DNA of 64,000 nucleotides from an uncultured Oscillospiraceae bacterium (GCA_934466455.1 CAKSLF010000002.1:114386-178385); one strand, 5' to 3'. Shown: positions 15,790 through 24,550, numbered from the stretch's first letter. Notes: generated from the sequence alone by a model not told the origin. A program made the numbers and translations.

Positions 15790-17466
15790 TTAGAACAACC
15801 CCGTTATTTTCCCGCTTTCGTCAACATCGATTTTTTCCGCAGCCGGAATTTTCGGAAGACCGGGCATTGTCATAATATCTCCGGTAAGCACAACAACAAA
15901 TCCCGCTCCGGCGGAAACTTTTACATTTCTTACGGTTATATAAAACCCGCTCGGCGCACCGAGCCTTGATGGGTCGTCGGAAAAACTGTATTGCGTTTTT
16001 GCTATGCAAACCGGGCAGCAGCCGAATCCAAGCTCCTCCAGCTTTGAAATCTGCTTTTCCGCAGCCGGAGTAAAAACTGCGCCCTCGCCGCCGTAAATTT
16101 TTCTGACAACGGAATTTATCTTTTCTTTTATATTCAAATCGTCTTCATATGCAAAGGCAAAGCTGCCTTTCTCATTTTCACAAAGGCGCACGACCTCTTT
16201 TGCAAGAGCCTCGCCACCCTTTCCTCCCTCCGCCCAAACGGTGGAAAGAACGGCGTTTACGCCAAGTTCTCTGCATTTTTCGATAACAAAATCAATTTCA
16301 TTATCGGTATCGGAGGGGAAACGGTTTACCGCCACAACACAGGGCAAGCCGTATACATTTTTGATATTTGAAACATGGCGCAGCAAATTCGGAATACCTC
16401 TTTCAAGTGCGGGCATATCCTCCTTATCAAGCGATTTTTTATCAAGCCCGCCATGCATTTTAAGTGCCCTTACCGTTGCGACTATAACCGCCGCATCCGG
16501 TACAAGACCCGCCATGCGGCACTTTATGTCAAGAAACTTTTCCGCACCGAGATCTGCGCCAAAGCCCGCCTCGGTAACCGTATATTCCCCGGTTTTAAGC
16601 GCAGCCCTTGTTGCAATAACGGAATTGCAGCCATGCGCAATATTTGCAAACGGTCCGCCATGGACGAAGGCGGGCGTGCCCTCAAGAGTTTGCACAAGAT
16701 TCGGCTTCAGAGCATCCTTCAGCAGCGCAGCCATCGCTCCTTGAGCTTTAAGGTCGCCAGCAGTAATCGGCTTGTCGTCAAAGGTATAGCCGACAATTAT
16801 TCTTGACAACCGCCGTTTAAGGTCGCTTATTGAGCCTGAAAGGCAGAGCACAGCCATAATTTCGCTTGCGACAGTAATATCAAAGCCGTCCTCTCTCGGA
16901 ACGCCGTTTGCCTTTCCGCCAAGCCCGTCAACAATATTGCGAAGCTGCCTGTCGTTCATATCAACGCAGCGTTTCCATGTTATTTTTCTTGCATCGATTC
17001 CGAGAGCGTTTCCCTGCTGAATGTGGTTGTCCAGCATTGCGGCAAGAAGATTGTTTGCTGCGCCTATGGCATGAAAATCTCCCGTAAAATGAAGATTTAT
17101 ATCCTCCATAGGAATCACCTGAGCATAACCGCCGCCTGCCGCCCCTCCCTTTATTCCGAAGACCGGTCCGAGAGAAGGCTCTCGCATTGCCACAACAGCT
17201 TCTTTACCTATCCGGCGCAAGCCGTCCGCAAGACCGATTGTGGTTGTGGTTTTTCCCTCACCTGCGGGCGTTGGGGTTATAGCGGTAACAAGCACAAGCT
17301 TGCCCTGCTTTTCGGAGGGCTGCTCCAAAAAGGAAAGGTCAATTTTAGCTTTGTTGTTTCCGTACTGCTCAATGTATTTTTCATCAATATGAGCACGGGC
17401 AGCAATCCGGAGTATATGCTCCGGGGTTGCTCTTTGGGCAATTTCAATATCAGATAAATAGGTCAT
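15790..17466 (-). CDS. fhs: Formate-tetrahydrofolate ligase
   Basis: Makes 10-formyl-tetrahydrofolate from formate, ATP and THF in the cytosol, 558 residues as usual. ITPTPAGEGKTTTTIGLADG near residue 65 is the ATP-binding loop. REPSLGPVFGIKGGAAGGGYAQ follows near 95, and the HGGPFANIAHGCNS motif lies near 270. It gives anaerobes one-carbon units for purines and is central to acetogenesis where that pathway exists. The gene follows the Mrp gene by about 30 bases, probably one transcript. Confidence 0.98.
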   Translation of the reverse strand: MTYLSDIEIAQRATPEHILRIAARAHIDEKYIEQYGNNKAKIDLSFLEQPSEKQGKLVLVTAITPTPAGEGKTTTTIGLADGLRRIGKEAVVAMREPSLGPVFGIKGGAAGGGYAQVIPMEDINLHFTGDFHAIGAANNLLAAMLDNHIQQGNALGIDARKITWKRCVDMNDRQLRNIVDGLGGKANGVPREDGFDITVASEIMAVLCLSGSISDLKRRLSRIIVGYTFDDKPITAGDLKAQGAMAALLKDALKPNLVQTLEGTPAFVHGGPFANIAHGCNSVIATRAALKTGEYTVTEAGFGADLGAEKFLDIKCRMAGLVPDAAVIVATVRALKMHGGLDKKSLDKEDMPALERGIPNLLRHVSNIKNVYGLPCVVAVNRFPSDTDNEIDFVIEKCRELGVNAVLSTVWAEGGKGGEALAKEVVRLCENEKGSFAFAYEDDLNIKEKINSVVRKIYGGEGAVFTPAAEKQISKLEELGFGCCPVCIAKTQYSFSDDPSRLGAPSGFYITVRNVKVSAGAGFVVVLTGDIMTMPGLPKIPAAEKIDVDESGKITGLF

Positions 17467-17495
17467 CGGGATTTGGTCCCTCCAAAAAACAGATT

Positions 17496-18329
17496 TTATC
17501 CAAGCTTTGCAACAAGTGTATCGGCTATGCCGTCAAGCCAATCCCCGCTGCAGTCTTCAATTTCTCCCGCATCGCATTTCTTTGCTATTTCCGGGTCTAT
17601 CGGAATACTTGCCGTTACCGGAATTCCGTATTTCTTTGCGGTTTCCTCAACATGGCTTTCTCCGAATATCCGATGAACGCTTCCGCAATCCGGACATTTG
17701 AAGCTTGCCATATTTTCAACAACACCGAGCACGGGAATATCCATCATTCCCGCCATTTTTACGGCTTTCTCAACAATCATTCCGACAAGCTCCTGCGGAG
17801 AGGTTACAACGATTATTCCCGCAACGGGCAGCGACTGGAACACGGTAAGAGGAACATCTCCCGTTCCCGGAGGCATATCTACAAACATATAATCAACATC
17901 GTTCCAGATAACATCCTGCCAGAACTGCTTTACCGTTCCCGCAATAACCGGTCCGCGCCATACAACAGGCTCGGTTTCATCCTCCAAAAGAAGATTAACG
18001 GACATAATCTCGACGCCCGTTCTGCTTGTTACGGGAAGCACGCCCATACCGGCGGATTCCGCTTTTTCGGTTATGCCAAAGGTTTTCGGAATGGAAGGTC
18101 CCGTTACATCCGCATCAAGTATTGCGGTTTTATACCCCCTGCGCTGCATAAGTGCAGCCAAAAGAGAAGTTACAAGGGATTTACCGACTCCGCCTTTTCC
18201 GCTTACTACGCCGATAACATTTTTCACATCGGAAAGCTCGTTTTCGGGAACAAGAAAGCTTTCTTTTCCCTGTGTTCTTGAGGAACAGTTCGCCGTACAG
18301 CTTCCGCAATCGTGATTACATTCGCTCAT
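17496..18329 (-). CDS. Mrp/NBP35-type P-loop Fe-S cluster carrier
   Basis: Cytosolic ATP-binding Fe-S carrier, 277 residues. The N-terminus is cysteine-rich (C4, C8, C11, C15). VVSGKGGVGKS near residue 44 is the deviant Walker A, DADVTGPS lies near 75, and MPPGTGDV near 152. A CPDC pair near 213 is the likely cluster-binding site shared across a dimer. The family delivers clusters to apoproteins. It is first in a two-gene unit with fhs. GGAG precedes the ATG. Confidence 0.93.
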   Translation of the reverse strand: MSECNHDCGSCTANCSSRTQGKESFLVPENELSDVKNVIGVVSGKGGVGKSLVTSLLAALMQRRGYKTAILDADVTGPSIPKTFGITEKAESAGMGVLPVTSRTGVEIMSVNLLLEDETEPVVWRGPVIAGTVKQFWQDVIWNDVDYMFVDMPPGTGDVPLTVFQSLPVAGIIVVTSPQELVGMIVEKAVKMAGMMDIPVLGVVENMASFKCPDCGSVHRIFGESHVEETAKKYGIPVTASIPIDPEIAKKCDAGEIEDCSGDWLDGIADTLVAKLG

Positions 18330-18376
18330 AAATACATCTCCTTAAAAAATACCGGCAAAAAGCCTTATACATTTTG

Positions 18377-18405
18377 ATTATACCACAGTTTGCGCAAAAA
18401 GTTAA
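18377..18405 (-). promoter_or_regulatory. Promoter of the Mrp-fhs unit
   Basis: TTAACT and TATAAT are separated by 17 bases, with the extended -10 TGTGG directly before TATAAT. Confidence 0.7.
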
Positions 18406-18493
18406 CCTTTGCGCATATTTTTTGTCTGCCGGCTAAAATATTTTGCTTAATCAGTTTTTTTATTTTCAAAAAATGTCGATTTATTGTGAATTT

Positions 18494-18504
18494 TGTGGTA
18501 TAGT
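18494..18504 (+). promoter_or_regulatory. Extended -10 promoter of the PfkB kinase
   Basis: TGTGGTATAGT lies 33 bases before the start. The -35 region is weak. Confidence 0.5.
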
Positions 18505-18536
18505 AGATATGAGTTTTTTATGGGGAGTGTTTTTTC

Positions 18537-19478
18537 TTGGATTCAACGGCGGTTTTCGGCGTAGCCTTTGTTGATGTCAAAGGCTTTCCCTTCAGGCACT
18601 ATGTTTCTACCGGACGCAATCTCGGTTCGGTAAAAATTGTCCATGGCGGAGTTTCCCGTAATGTGTGCGAGGATTTTGCGAATGTAGGTATGCCTGTGGA
18701 ATTTGTAAGCGTAACCGACAAAACCTGCATCGGTCAGGATGTTGTTGCAAGGCTTAATTCAGAAGGAGTCGGAACAAAATACATAACCACGGTTGAGGAA
18801 AACGGAATAGGAATGTGGCTTGCGGTTATGGATGAAAACGGCGACCTTGCCGGTTCCATTTCGCAAATGCCCGATGTTGTCGCCCTTGAAAAATACATAG
18901 ATAAACACGGCGATGAAATAATCGCAAACTGCAAAAATATAATCCTTGAGATGGACGCTTCCGACAGCATATCCGCAAAGGTTCTTGCCCTTGCGGAAAA
19001 ATACCGTAAAAATGTGTATGTAATCGTCGGCAATATGAGCGTAATACTTGCTCACCCGCTCTATCTTTGCCGCACCGCCTGTTTTATCTGCAATGAAATC
19101 GAAGCCGGACGGCTTTTTGATATGTACCTTGAAAATACCGAACCCGCCGAAATGCTTTGCCTGCTTAAAGAACAGACAAAGCGCATGAGCATCCCGTCTA
19201 TGGTCATCACCATGGGTGTAAAAGGCGCAGTTTATTACGACCACATAAGCAAAACCGGCGGATTTTGCCCCTCCCTTCCAACAGAGCTTATCGACTCGAC
19301 AGGTGCGGGCGACGCTTTCCTCGCAGGAACGGTTATGGGGCTTACCAGAGGGTACAGCCTTGAAAAAGCCGTGCGTGCCGGAACAAAGCTTGCTTCCCAC
19401 ACCATACAGGTGGAGGAAAGCTCCTGCCCAAAAGACCCGCAGTTTTTCGATGAATTTGATTTGCTGTATAACAAATAA
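18537..19478 (+). CDS. PfkB family carbohydrate/nucleoside kinase
   Basis: ATP-dependent sugar or nucleoside kinase of the ribokinase family, 313 residues. A glycine-rich substrate region (VHGGVSRNVCEDFANVG) lies near residues 36-52. The signature DSTGAGDAFLAGTVMG near 260 holds the anion hole and the catalytic aspartate. Translation starts at TTG, because GGGGAG lies nine bases upstream and the nearest ATG is out of frame. It stands alone between a promoter and a terminator, so the substrate cannot be named. Confidence 0.92.
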   Translation: MDSTAVFGVAFVDVKGFPFRHYVSTGRNLGSVKIVHGGVSRNVCEDFANVGMPVEFVSVTDKTCIGQDVVARLNSEGVGTKYITTVEENGIGMWLAVMDENGDLAGSISQMPDVVALEKYIDKHGDEIIANCKNIILEMDASDSISAKVLALAEKYRKNVYVIVGNMSVILAHPLYLCRTACFICNEIEAGRLFDMYLENTEPAEMLCLLKEQTKRMSIPSMVITMGVKGAVYYDHISKTGGFCPSLPTELIDSTGAGDAFLAGTVMGLTRGYSLEKAVRAGTKLASHTIQVEESSCPKDPQFFDEFDLLYNK

Positions 19479-19487
19479 GTATATAAC

Positions 19488-19518
19488 AAAAATGCTCCCT
19501 TTCGGGAGCATTTTTTTG
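19488..19518. terminator. Bidirectional terminator, PfkB kinase and htpG
   Basis: ATGCTCCC and GGGAGCAT are separated by four bases, with a T-run of seven to the right and an A-run to the left. Confidence 0.9.
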
Positions 19519-19526
19519 TTTACCGT

Positions 19527-21443
19527 TTATTTCATAAGACTGCAAACAAGGTCGGAATATTCGGAAGGGTCTTCTATCGGAAGTCCCGCAATAAGCAGTG
19601 CCTGGTCATAAAGTATATTTGCATATTTTGCGGCAAGCTCCCTATCCGTACCCAAAGCGTTCTTTATTGCGGAGAATGCGCTGCTGTCTGCATTAAGTTC
19701 GAGAACATGCTCACCCTTAAATCCGGCGAGCTCGCCTCCCTGCTTACGCATATACTTTTCCATTTCGATGCTTACTCCGCCGTCTGCGGTAAGGCAGCAG
19801 GCGTGGGATTTAAGTATTCTCGAAATTCTTGCCTCTTTTATTTTGTCGCCAAGGGTTTCTTTGATAAAATCAAGCACTTCTTTGTTGTCGGCGGTCTTTT
19901 GCTCCGCCGCTTTCTTTTCGTCCTCGCTCTCCGGCAAAGCGTCGTCGTCGTTCACGGACTTTGTCTTTTTGCCTTTATATTCACCGACAAACTGCATTAC
20001 AAACTCGTCCACATCATCGGTGCACCAAAAAATCTCGTACCCTTTGTCGAGAATACGCTCCGTCTGCGGGAGCTTTGCAAGCTGGGCTTCGTTTTCGCCG
20101 GCGGCGTAGTAAATATACTCCTGTTCCTCCGGCATACGGGAAACATACTGTTCGAAGGATGTAAGCTTGCCTTCCTTTGACGAATTGAACATCATAAGGT
20201 CAAAAAGCTGATCTTTGTGCATACCGTAATCTGCGGCTGCGCCGTATTTTATCTGTCTTCCAAAGGCATTCCAGAATTTCTCGTATTTTTCCGGCTCTTC
20301 CTGCTGCATCTTTATAAGTCTTGCTTTTATCTTCTTTTCGATATTTGCTGAAATCGTCTTTAGCTGGCGGTCGTGCTGAAGCATTTCGCGACTTATATTA
20401 AGAGAAACATCGGGAGTATCCACAACACCTCTTACAAAGCGGAAATATTCCGGCAAAAGGTCGGAGCATTTGTCCATAATAAGCACGCCGGAGGAATAGA
20501 GCTGCAAGCCTTTTTCAAAGTCACGGGTATAATAATCATACGGTGCTTTTGCAGGAACAAACAGCAACGCTTTATAGCTTACAAGACCCTCTGCGTCAAC
20601 GCTTATGCTGCAAAGCGGGTCTTCAAAATCTCCGAATTTCTGCTTATAAAAATCGTTATATTCCTCTTCGGTAACATCTTTTTTATTCTTCTGCCAAACG
20701 GGAACCATGGAGTTTACGGTTTCCCATTCCTTGTATTCCTCCCATTCGGGCTTATAATCCTCCGGAGCGTCCGCCGGTTTTTCTTTCTGGCGGCTCTTTG
20801 TTACCTCCATACGAATAGGATAGCGGATATAGTCGGAATATTTCTTTATCAGATGCTCAAGTCCGTACTCCTCAAGATATTCGCAGTAATCCTCTTCCTC
20901 TGTATCCGGCTTTATGTGCATAATAACATCTGTGCCGACGGAGTCCTTCTCACATTCGGTAACGGTATAACCGTCCGCACCTTCGGATTCCCATTTATAT
21001 GCCTTATCGGAACCGTAAGCCTTGGAAATAACGGTGATTTTATCGCTTACCATAAATGCGGAATAAAATCCGACGCCGAACTGACCGATTATATCGGTAT
21101 CGTTCTCTTTGTTTTCATCCTGCGCCAAATCCTTCTTAAATTTGAAAGAACCGCTTTGTGCGATTGTTCCGAGATTATGCTCAAGCTCTTCCTTTGTCAT
21201 TCCGATTCCGTTATCTGAAACGGTAAGGGTGCGTTTTTCCTTATCCGGAACAACAACGATCTTGAAATCCGAGCGGTTCATTCCAACCTTATCGTCGGTA
21301 AGGGCAACATATGCCAGCTTGTCGATTGCGTCGCTTGCGTTTGAGATAATTTCACGCAGAAAAATTTCTTTATGGGTATATATGGAGTTTATCATAAGCT
21401 CCAAAAGCCGCTTTGACTCCGCCTTAAATTCTTTTTTTGCCAT
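19527..21443 (-). CDS. htpG: Chaperone HtpG (Hsp90)
   Basis: Cytosolic Hsp90 chaperone of 638 residues. The GHKL ATPase domain carries EIISNASDAIDKL near residue 32, SDNGIGMT near 80 and GQFGVGFYSAFMV near 120. The middle domain has RGVVDTPDVSLNISREMLQ near 335. The start at 21443 has GGAGG nine bases upstream and gives the usual MAKKEFKAE opening. A perfect CIRCE element and a good promoter lie just upstream, so HrcA is expected to repress it. In Bacillus subtilis htpG is not under CIRCE. Confidence 0.97.
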   Translation of the reverse strand: MAKKEFKAESKRLLELMINSIYTHKEIFLREIISNASDAIDKLAYVALTDDKVGMNRSDFKIVVVPDKEKRTLTVSDNGIGMTKEELEHNLGTIAQSGSFKFKKDLAQDENKENDTDIIGQFGVGFYSAFMVSDKITVISKAYGSDKAYKWESEGADGYTVTECEKDSVGTDVIMHIKPDTEEEDYCEYLEEYGLEHLIKKYSDYIRYPIRMEVTKSRQKEKPADAPEDYKPEWEEYKEWETVNSMVPVWQKNKKDVTEEEYNDFYKQKFGDFEDPLCSISVDAEGLVSYKALLFVPAKAPYDYYTRDFEKGLQLYSSGVLIMDKCSDLLPEYFRFVRGVVDTPDVSLNISREMLQHDRQLKTISANIEKKIKARLIKMQQEEPEKYEKFWNAFGRQIKYGAAADYGMHKDQLFDLMMFNSSKEGKLTSFEQYVSRMPEEQEYIYYAAGENEAQLAKLPQTERILDKGYEIFWCTDDVDEFVMQFVGEYKGKKTKSVNDDDALPESEDEKKAAEQKTADNKEVLDFIKETLGDKIKEARISRILKSHACCLTADGGVSIEMEKYMRKQGGELAGFKGEHVLELNADSSAFSAIKNALGTDRELAAKYANILYDQALLIAGLPIEDPSEYSDLVCSLMK

Positions 21444-21483
21444 AAATAATGCGCCTCCGTATATGTAAAACAAAATAAGCTTT

Positions 21484-21510
21484 TTAGCACTCTTTATTTT
21501 CGAGTGCTAA
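21484..21510 (-). promoter_or_regulatory. CIRCE operator (HrcA site) of htpG
   Basis: A perfect TTAGCACTC, nine-base spacer, GAGTGCTAA, placed right after the htpG -10 box exactly as at groESL. Confidence 0.97.
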
Positions 21511-21513
21511 ACA

Positions 21514-21542
21514 ATAATACACCCTTTCTCCGCATAAATCAA
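21514..21542 (-). promoter_or_regulatory. Sigma-A-type promoter of htpG
   Basis: TTGATT and TATTAT are separated by 17 bases on the minus strand. Confidence 0.82.
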
Positions 21543-21565
21543 GTACAATTTGTTAACAAATTCAT

Positions 21566-21594
21566 TTGCCATACGGCGTTTTTTGTGGTATATT
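21566..21594 (+). promoter_or_regulatory. Promoter of the ADP-ribosylglycohydrolase gene
   Basis: TTGCCA and TATATT are separated by 17 bases, with TGTGG directly before TATATT. Confidence 0.72.
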
Positions 21595-21630
21595 AAATAT
21601 GTACATACTTAAACAGTATCGGAGGACAAA

Positions 21631-22806
21631 ATGCTTGGTGCAATAATCGGCGACATTGCCGGAAGTATATATGAATTTAACAATATAAAGACGGAGAACT
21701 TTACTCCGTTTGAGGGAAAATGCTTTTTCACCGACGACACGGTTATGACGATTGCCGTCGCCGACGCTCTTATGAGCGGAAAGCGTGACGAAAAGAAGAC
21801 GGAAGCCTGCATGATAAAGTCGATGAAAAAATTCGGCAAGGCATACCCCAATGCCGGTTACGGCGGGCGTTTTTCCGCATGGCTCCAAAATCCGGACCCA
21901 AAGCCCTATGACAGCTTCGGAAACGGCTCCGCAATGCGGGTTTCCCCCGTTGCGTGGTATTTCCACAGCCTTGAAAAGGTTCAGCGTTTTGCCGAAATAA
22001 GCGCAAAAGTCACCCACGACCACCCGGAAGGCATAAAGGGTGCTTCCGCCGTTGCCACAGCAATTTTTATGGCGAGAAACGGCAGGGATAAGGACTATAT
22101 AAAGCGATATATCGAGCTTAAATATCATTATGATTTCAGCAAAACCCTTGACGAAATCCGTCCTCATTATAATTTTGACGAAACCTGCCAAGGCACCGTT
22201 CCCGTTGCGTTTGAGGTGTTTTTTGAAGCGGACAGCTTTGAGGATACGCTAAAAAAAGCAATATCAATGGGCGGCGACAGCGACACTCTTGCAGCTATAG
22301 CCTGCAGCATTGCCGAGGGATTTTACCCAATTCCGGAGGAGCTGAAGGCAAAAGCTCTTGCCGTGCTCGACCGCAGAATTTTGAGCATGCTCAAAAAATG
22401 GGACGGAGATTTAAGCGTTTCTGCCTCCCCGTTTGAGCACCGTGATATTTTAAGGTATACCGACTATCTGCTCACAAACCCGCACACGGAAAAGAAAACC
22501 ATTCAGCATCCTGAAATCAACCAGAGTTTTGTTGTTCCGGAATACAGTGAAACCCTGTTCAATTTTATCCGTGACGCCATAGGTTCTCCATATTTTCGCA
22601 CGGATTACAGAGAAATACTTGAACGCCACGATATAAAACAGTATGGCGATATGATAGTGGAGCTTCCCGATGCAAGCGAGGTTTTACTCTCCGCAATGCT
22701 TACGCTGATAATTTCGGGCGAAAGAGTAAATCCCGGCAATGTTGCCTGGGCTGCAGAAAACGGAATCCTCGGCGACATTATGCAGGGACTCTGCAGCAAG
22801 CAATAA
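21631..22806 (+). CDS. ADP-ribosylglycohydrolase with extra C-terminal domain
   Basis: Cytosolic protein of 391 residues. Residues 1-250 are a DraG/ARH-type all-helical hydrolase that removes ADP-ribose. IGDIAGSIYE begins the fold, FTDDTVMT near residue 31 and GGDSDTLAAIA near 215 hold the di-magnesium ligands, and GNGSAMRVSP lies near 92. From about residue 285 a separate segment follows. Its VLLSAMLTLIISGERVNPG and AAENGIL pattern resembles DUF6508. GGAGG precedes the ATG. No ADP-ribosyltransferase is encoded nearby, so the target is unknown. Confidence 0.92.
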   Translation: MLGAIIGDIAGSIYEFNNIKTENFTPFEGKCFFTDDTVMTIAVADALMSGKRDEKKTEACMIKSMKKFGKAYPNAGYGGRFSAWLQNPDPKPYDSFGNGSAMRVSPVAWYFHSLEKVQRFAEISAKVTHDHPEGIKGASAVATAIFMARNGRDKDYIKRYIELKYHYDFSKTLDEIRPHYNFDETCQGTVPVAFEVFFEADSFEDTLKKAISMGGDSDTLAAIACSIAEGFYPIPEELKAKALAVLDRRILSMLKKWDGDLSVSASPFEHRDILRYTDYLLTNPHTEKKTIQHPEINQSFVVPEYSETLFNFIRDAIGSPYFRTDYREILERHDIKQYGDMIVELPDASEVLLSAMLTLIISGERVNPGNVAWAAENGILGDIMQGLCSKQ

Positions 22807-22835
22807 TAAAAAGAACAAAGGCACCCGTGCTTTTC

Positions 22836-23333
22836 TTAAGCGCAGATGCCTTTATTGTTTGTAATTATTGATTTTACAAGCTCTGCCCATTTTTCCGGAT
22901 ATCGCACAAGCAGCTCTTCATGCTGAAGATTTTGTTCATGAATAATCGGTTTTGCAAAATGCCGCATATAGCGGGCACGATATTTTTCTCCCATTTTAAG
23001 CGCATAAAAAATGTGGATTTCCGTTCCTTTCGGATTTATTTTATCGGGAAGCGGAGTTACAAGGTCGGAATAGAATTGATTTTTGCAGCTTCTTTTTGTA
23101 ACATACTGCCTTGCTTCACCAAAGCTTTTCATAAATTCTCCGACATATTCCGGCATTTCTTTTTTACGCCTTTCAAGCCGCTTTTGTAAAAGCTTTAGCT
23201 TAAACTTTCCGTAGTGAACGAACGGATACAAAAGCGGAATCACCTTTTCGAAGTTTCCGTTCCAGTGGCAGCAGGTACACGGAAGCAGCATTATTGCCGG
23301 GTTATTTTTGTTTCCAAAAGTATATACCTTCAT
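22836..23333 (-). pseudogene. Alpha/beta hydrolase with internal deletion
   Basis: 165 residues reading open throughout. The first 30 match the start of an alpha/beta hydrolase (KVYTFGNKNNPAIMLLP, then CTCCHW where the family has GTCCHW). The last 100 match the C-terminal half (NQFYSDLVTPL, HIFYALKMGEKYRARY, LQHEELL). The middle, about 100 residues with the nucleophile-elbow G-x-S-x-G, is missing after VIPLL. The remnant cannot be an active hydrolase unless it was repurposed. AAAGGAG precedes the ATG, and a palindromic operator-like site lies just upstream. The family call is by pattern memory. Confidence 0.65.
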
Positions 23334-23346
23334 ATTTTCTCCTTTT

Positions 23347-23364
23347 GGTTAGACTGTTCTAACC
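23347..23364 (-). promoter_or_regulatory. Palindromic operator-like site
   Basis: GGTTAGA, four bases, TCTAACC is a perfect inverted repeat. It is placed between the promoter region and the ribosome site of the hydrolase remnant, in the style of a TetR-family operator. No regulator gene is adjacent. Confidence 0.5.
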
Positions 23365-23374
23365 TTACACCAAT

Positions 23375-23400
23375 AAAAAAGCTGTTCAAACAGCTTTTTT
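23375..23400 (-). terminator. Terminator after the unknown gene at 23456
   Basis: AAAAAAGCTGTT pairs with AACAGCTTTTTT around a very short loop. On the minus strand it ends the gene at 23456-24238. Confidence 0.75.
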
Positions 23401-23455
23401 CTATATGTCATAGTATAGCTTTATCCACGCCGTAATTCAATATTTTTTTTCAAAA

Positions 23456-24238
23456 TTATTTGTTTGCATACGCTTCTTTAAGGCGAATTTTTGCGATTTC
23501 GTTTATGTTATCCAGTACAAACTGCTGCGCACTCTTATCATAAAGAGTAAGATAATATTCCTTTCCCTTGCGCTCTGCTCTGTCGCTGAAAATTCCTGCC
23601 TCCTGCCCTTTTTGCGTTGCGACCCGATAGTTTCTTTCTCCCATGCGCTTTATCTTCAAATACCCATTTTTAAGCAAATAGCCGGTTATCTTTGTCGGAA
23701 TAATTTTAGCTTCTCCCGCCGCACTTATAATTTCCGCAAGAGCCGTTGCGCTGATAAGATCTTCCGAAAGTTTAACATTTTCTATTTGTTCTTTAGAGAA
23801 GAAGGCTCCGCCTCTTTTGCCGTGCGGCTTTGCGCCACCGATGCGCACAATATCCGAGAACTTCTTTGCATTAAGCAGCGATTCCGTGTCTGCAAAGCCC
23901 ATTGCAAATATGCCGCCCCTGTCTTTGACTATCGGGTTCGGCAGTTTCTGCCATTCGTCAACGGTGAATTTATAATATTTCTTTCCTATATTGGAAGACG
24001 GCAAAGAGCTTATTTCTTCCCGAAGAACAAGCTCCGTTTTTATTACTTTTCCGTAATAGCGGAGGCAAACCGTGTTTTTGTCCTCGGCTTTTTCTTCCGT
24101 AAAGTAAAGCGCAATGTACTCAACCGGCAACATATTTTTAGGAAGCACAGCCTCCGGAATATGATAAAACCTTTCATCAAAGTTTACATCAAATTGGCGT
24201 TTGTTTTTAACTCTGCCAATAAGAACTTTCCGCACCAT
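23456..24238 (-). CDS. Protein of unknown function
   Basis: Cytosolic, about 260 residues, rich in Lys. An N-terminal beta-type segment (VRKVLIGRVKNKRQFDVNFD, YIALYF) is followed by KYYKFTVDEWQKLPNP. A C-terminal half with winged-helix-like features (ITGYLLKNGYLKI, then GRE-like RKGKEYYLTLYDKSAQ) is reminiscent of the C-terminal part of phage antirepressor or KilA-type proteins, but I cannot name the family. Two start codons five residues apart are possible. I prefer the inner one, which has GGGGGCG eight bases upstream. A terminator follows on the same strand. Confidence 0.72.
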   Translation of the reverse strand: MVRKVLIGRVKNKRQFDVNFDERFYHIPEAVLPKNMLPVEYIALYFTEEKAEDKNTVCLRYYGKVIKTELVLREEISSLPSSNIGKKYYKFTVDEWQKLPNPIVKDRGGIFAMGFADTESLLNAKKFSDIVRIGGAKPHGKRGGAFFSKEQIENVKLSEDLISATALAEIISAAGEAKIIPTKITGYLLKNGYLKIKRMGERNYRVATQKGQEAGIFSDRAERKGKEYYLTLYDKSAQQFVLDNINEIAKIRLKEAYANK

Positions 24239-24463
24239 TTTCTGCGCCCCCATTCTCCATATAAGTTATTACAGATTTTAGATTCAGTCAAGCGCAAAAA
24301 GCACTTTTGTGCATTTTAACCTATTTTTATTATTTATTTACCTGTATTTATGTTAAATTATCTTTTTAGCCGATTTTTACACGAATTATATACCCATTTT
24401 ACAAAGCGTGTGCAATATTTAGCTTTACAGCTTATCAAAATTGTAGAAAATGCCGAAAACCTA

Positions 24464-24492
24464 TTGCAAAATTTGTAGAATGGTAGTACACT
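24464..24492 (+). promoter_or_regulatory. Candidate promoter of xpt
   Basis: TTGCAA and TACACT are separated by 17 bases. The rest of the 312-base gap (24239-24550) holds two CAAAGCGTG copies (near 24403 and 24493) and no purine-riboswitch motifs that I can find. Confidence 0.4.
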
Positions 24493-24550
24493 TCAAAGCG
24501 TGATATGAATTTTCTGTATTGCTTTTTTTGTGAAACGGAGGCATCCTTCA

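Noticed and set aside
22383..22397. Palindrome TTGAGCATGCTCAA inside the ADP-ribosylglycohydrolase gene
   Set aside because: It is coding sequence (Leu-Ser-Met-Leu-Lys) and only a near match of the TTGAGCAC word. There is no regulatory context.
24239..24550. Possible purine riboswitch ahead of xpt
   Set aside because: I looked for the paired P1 and the conserved TATA/GTCTCTAC-type loops and found neither, nor a terminator. Only a candidate promoter and two CAAAGCGTG copies are present.
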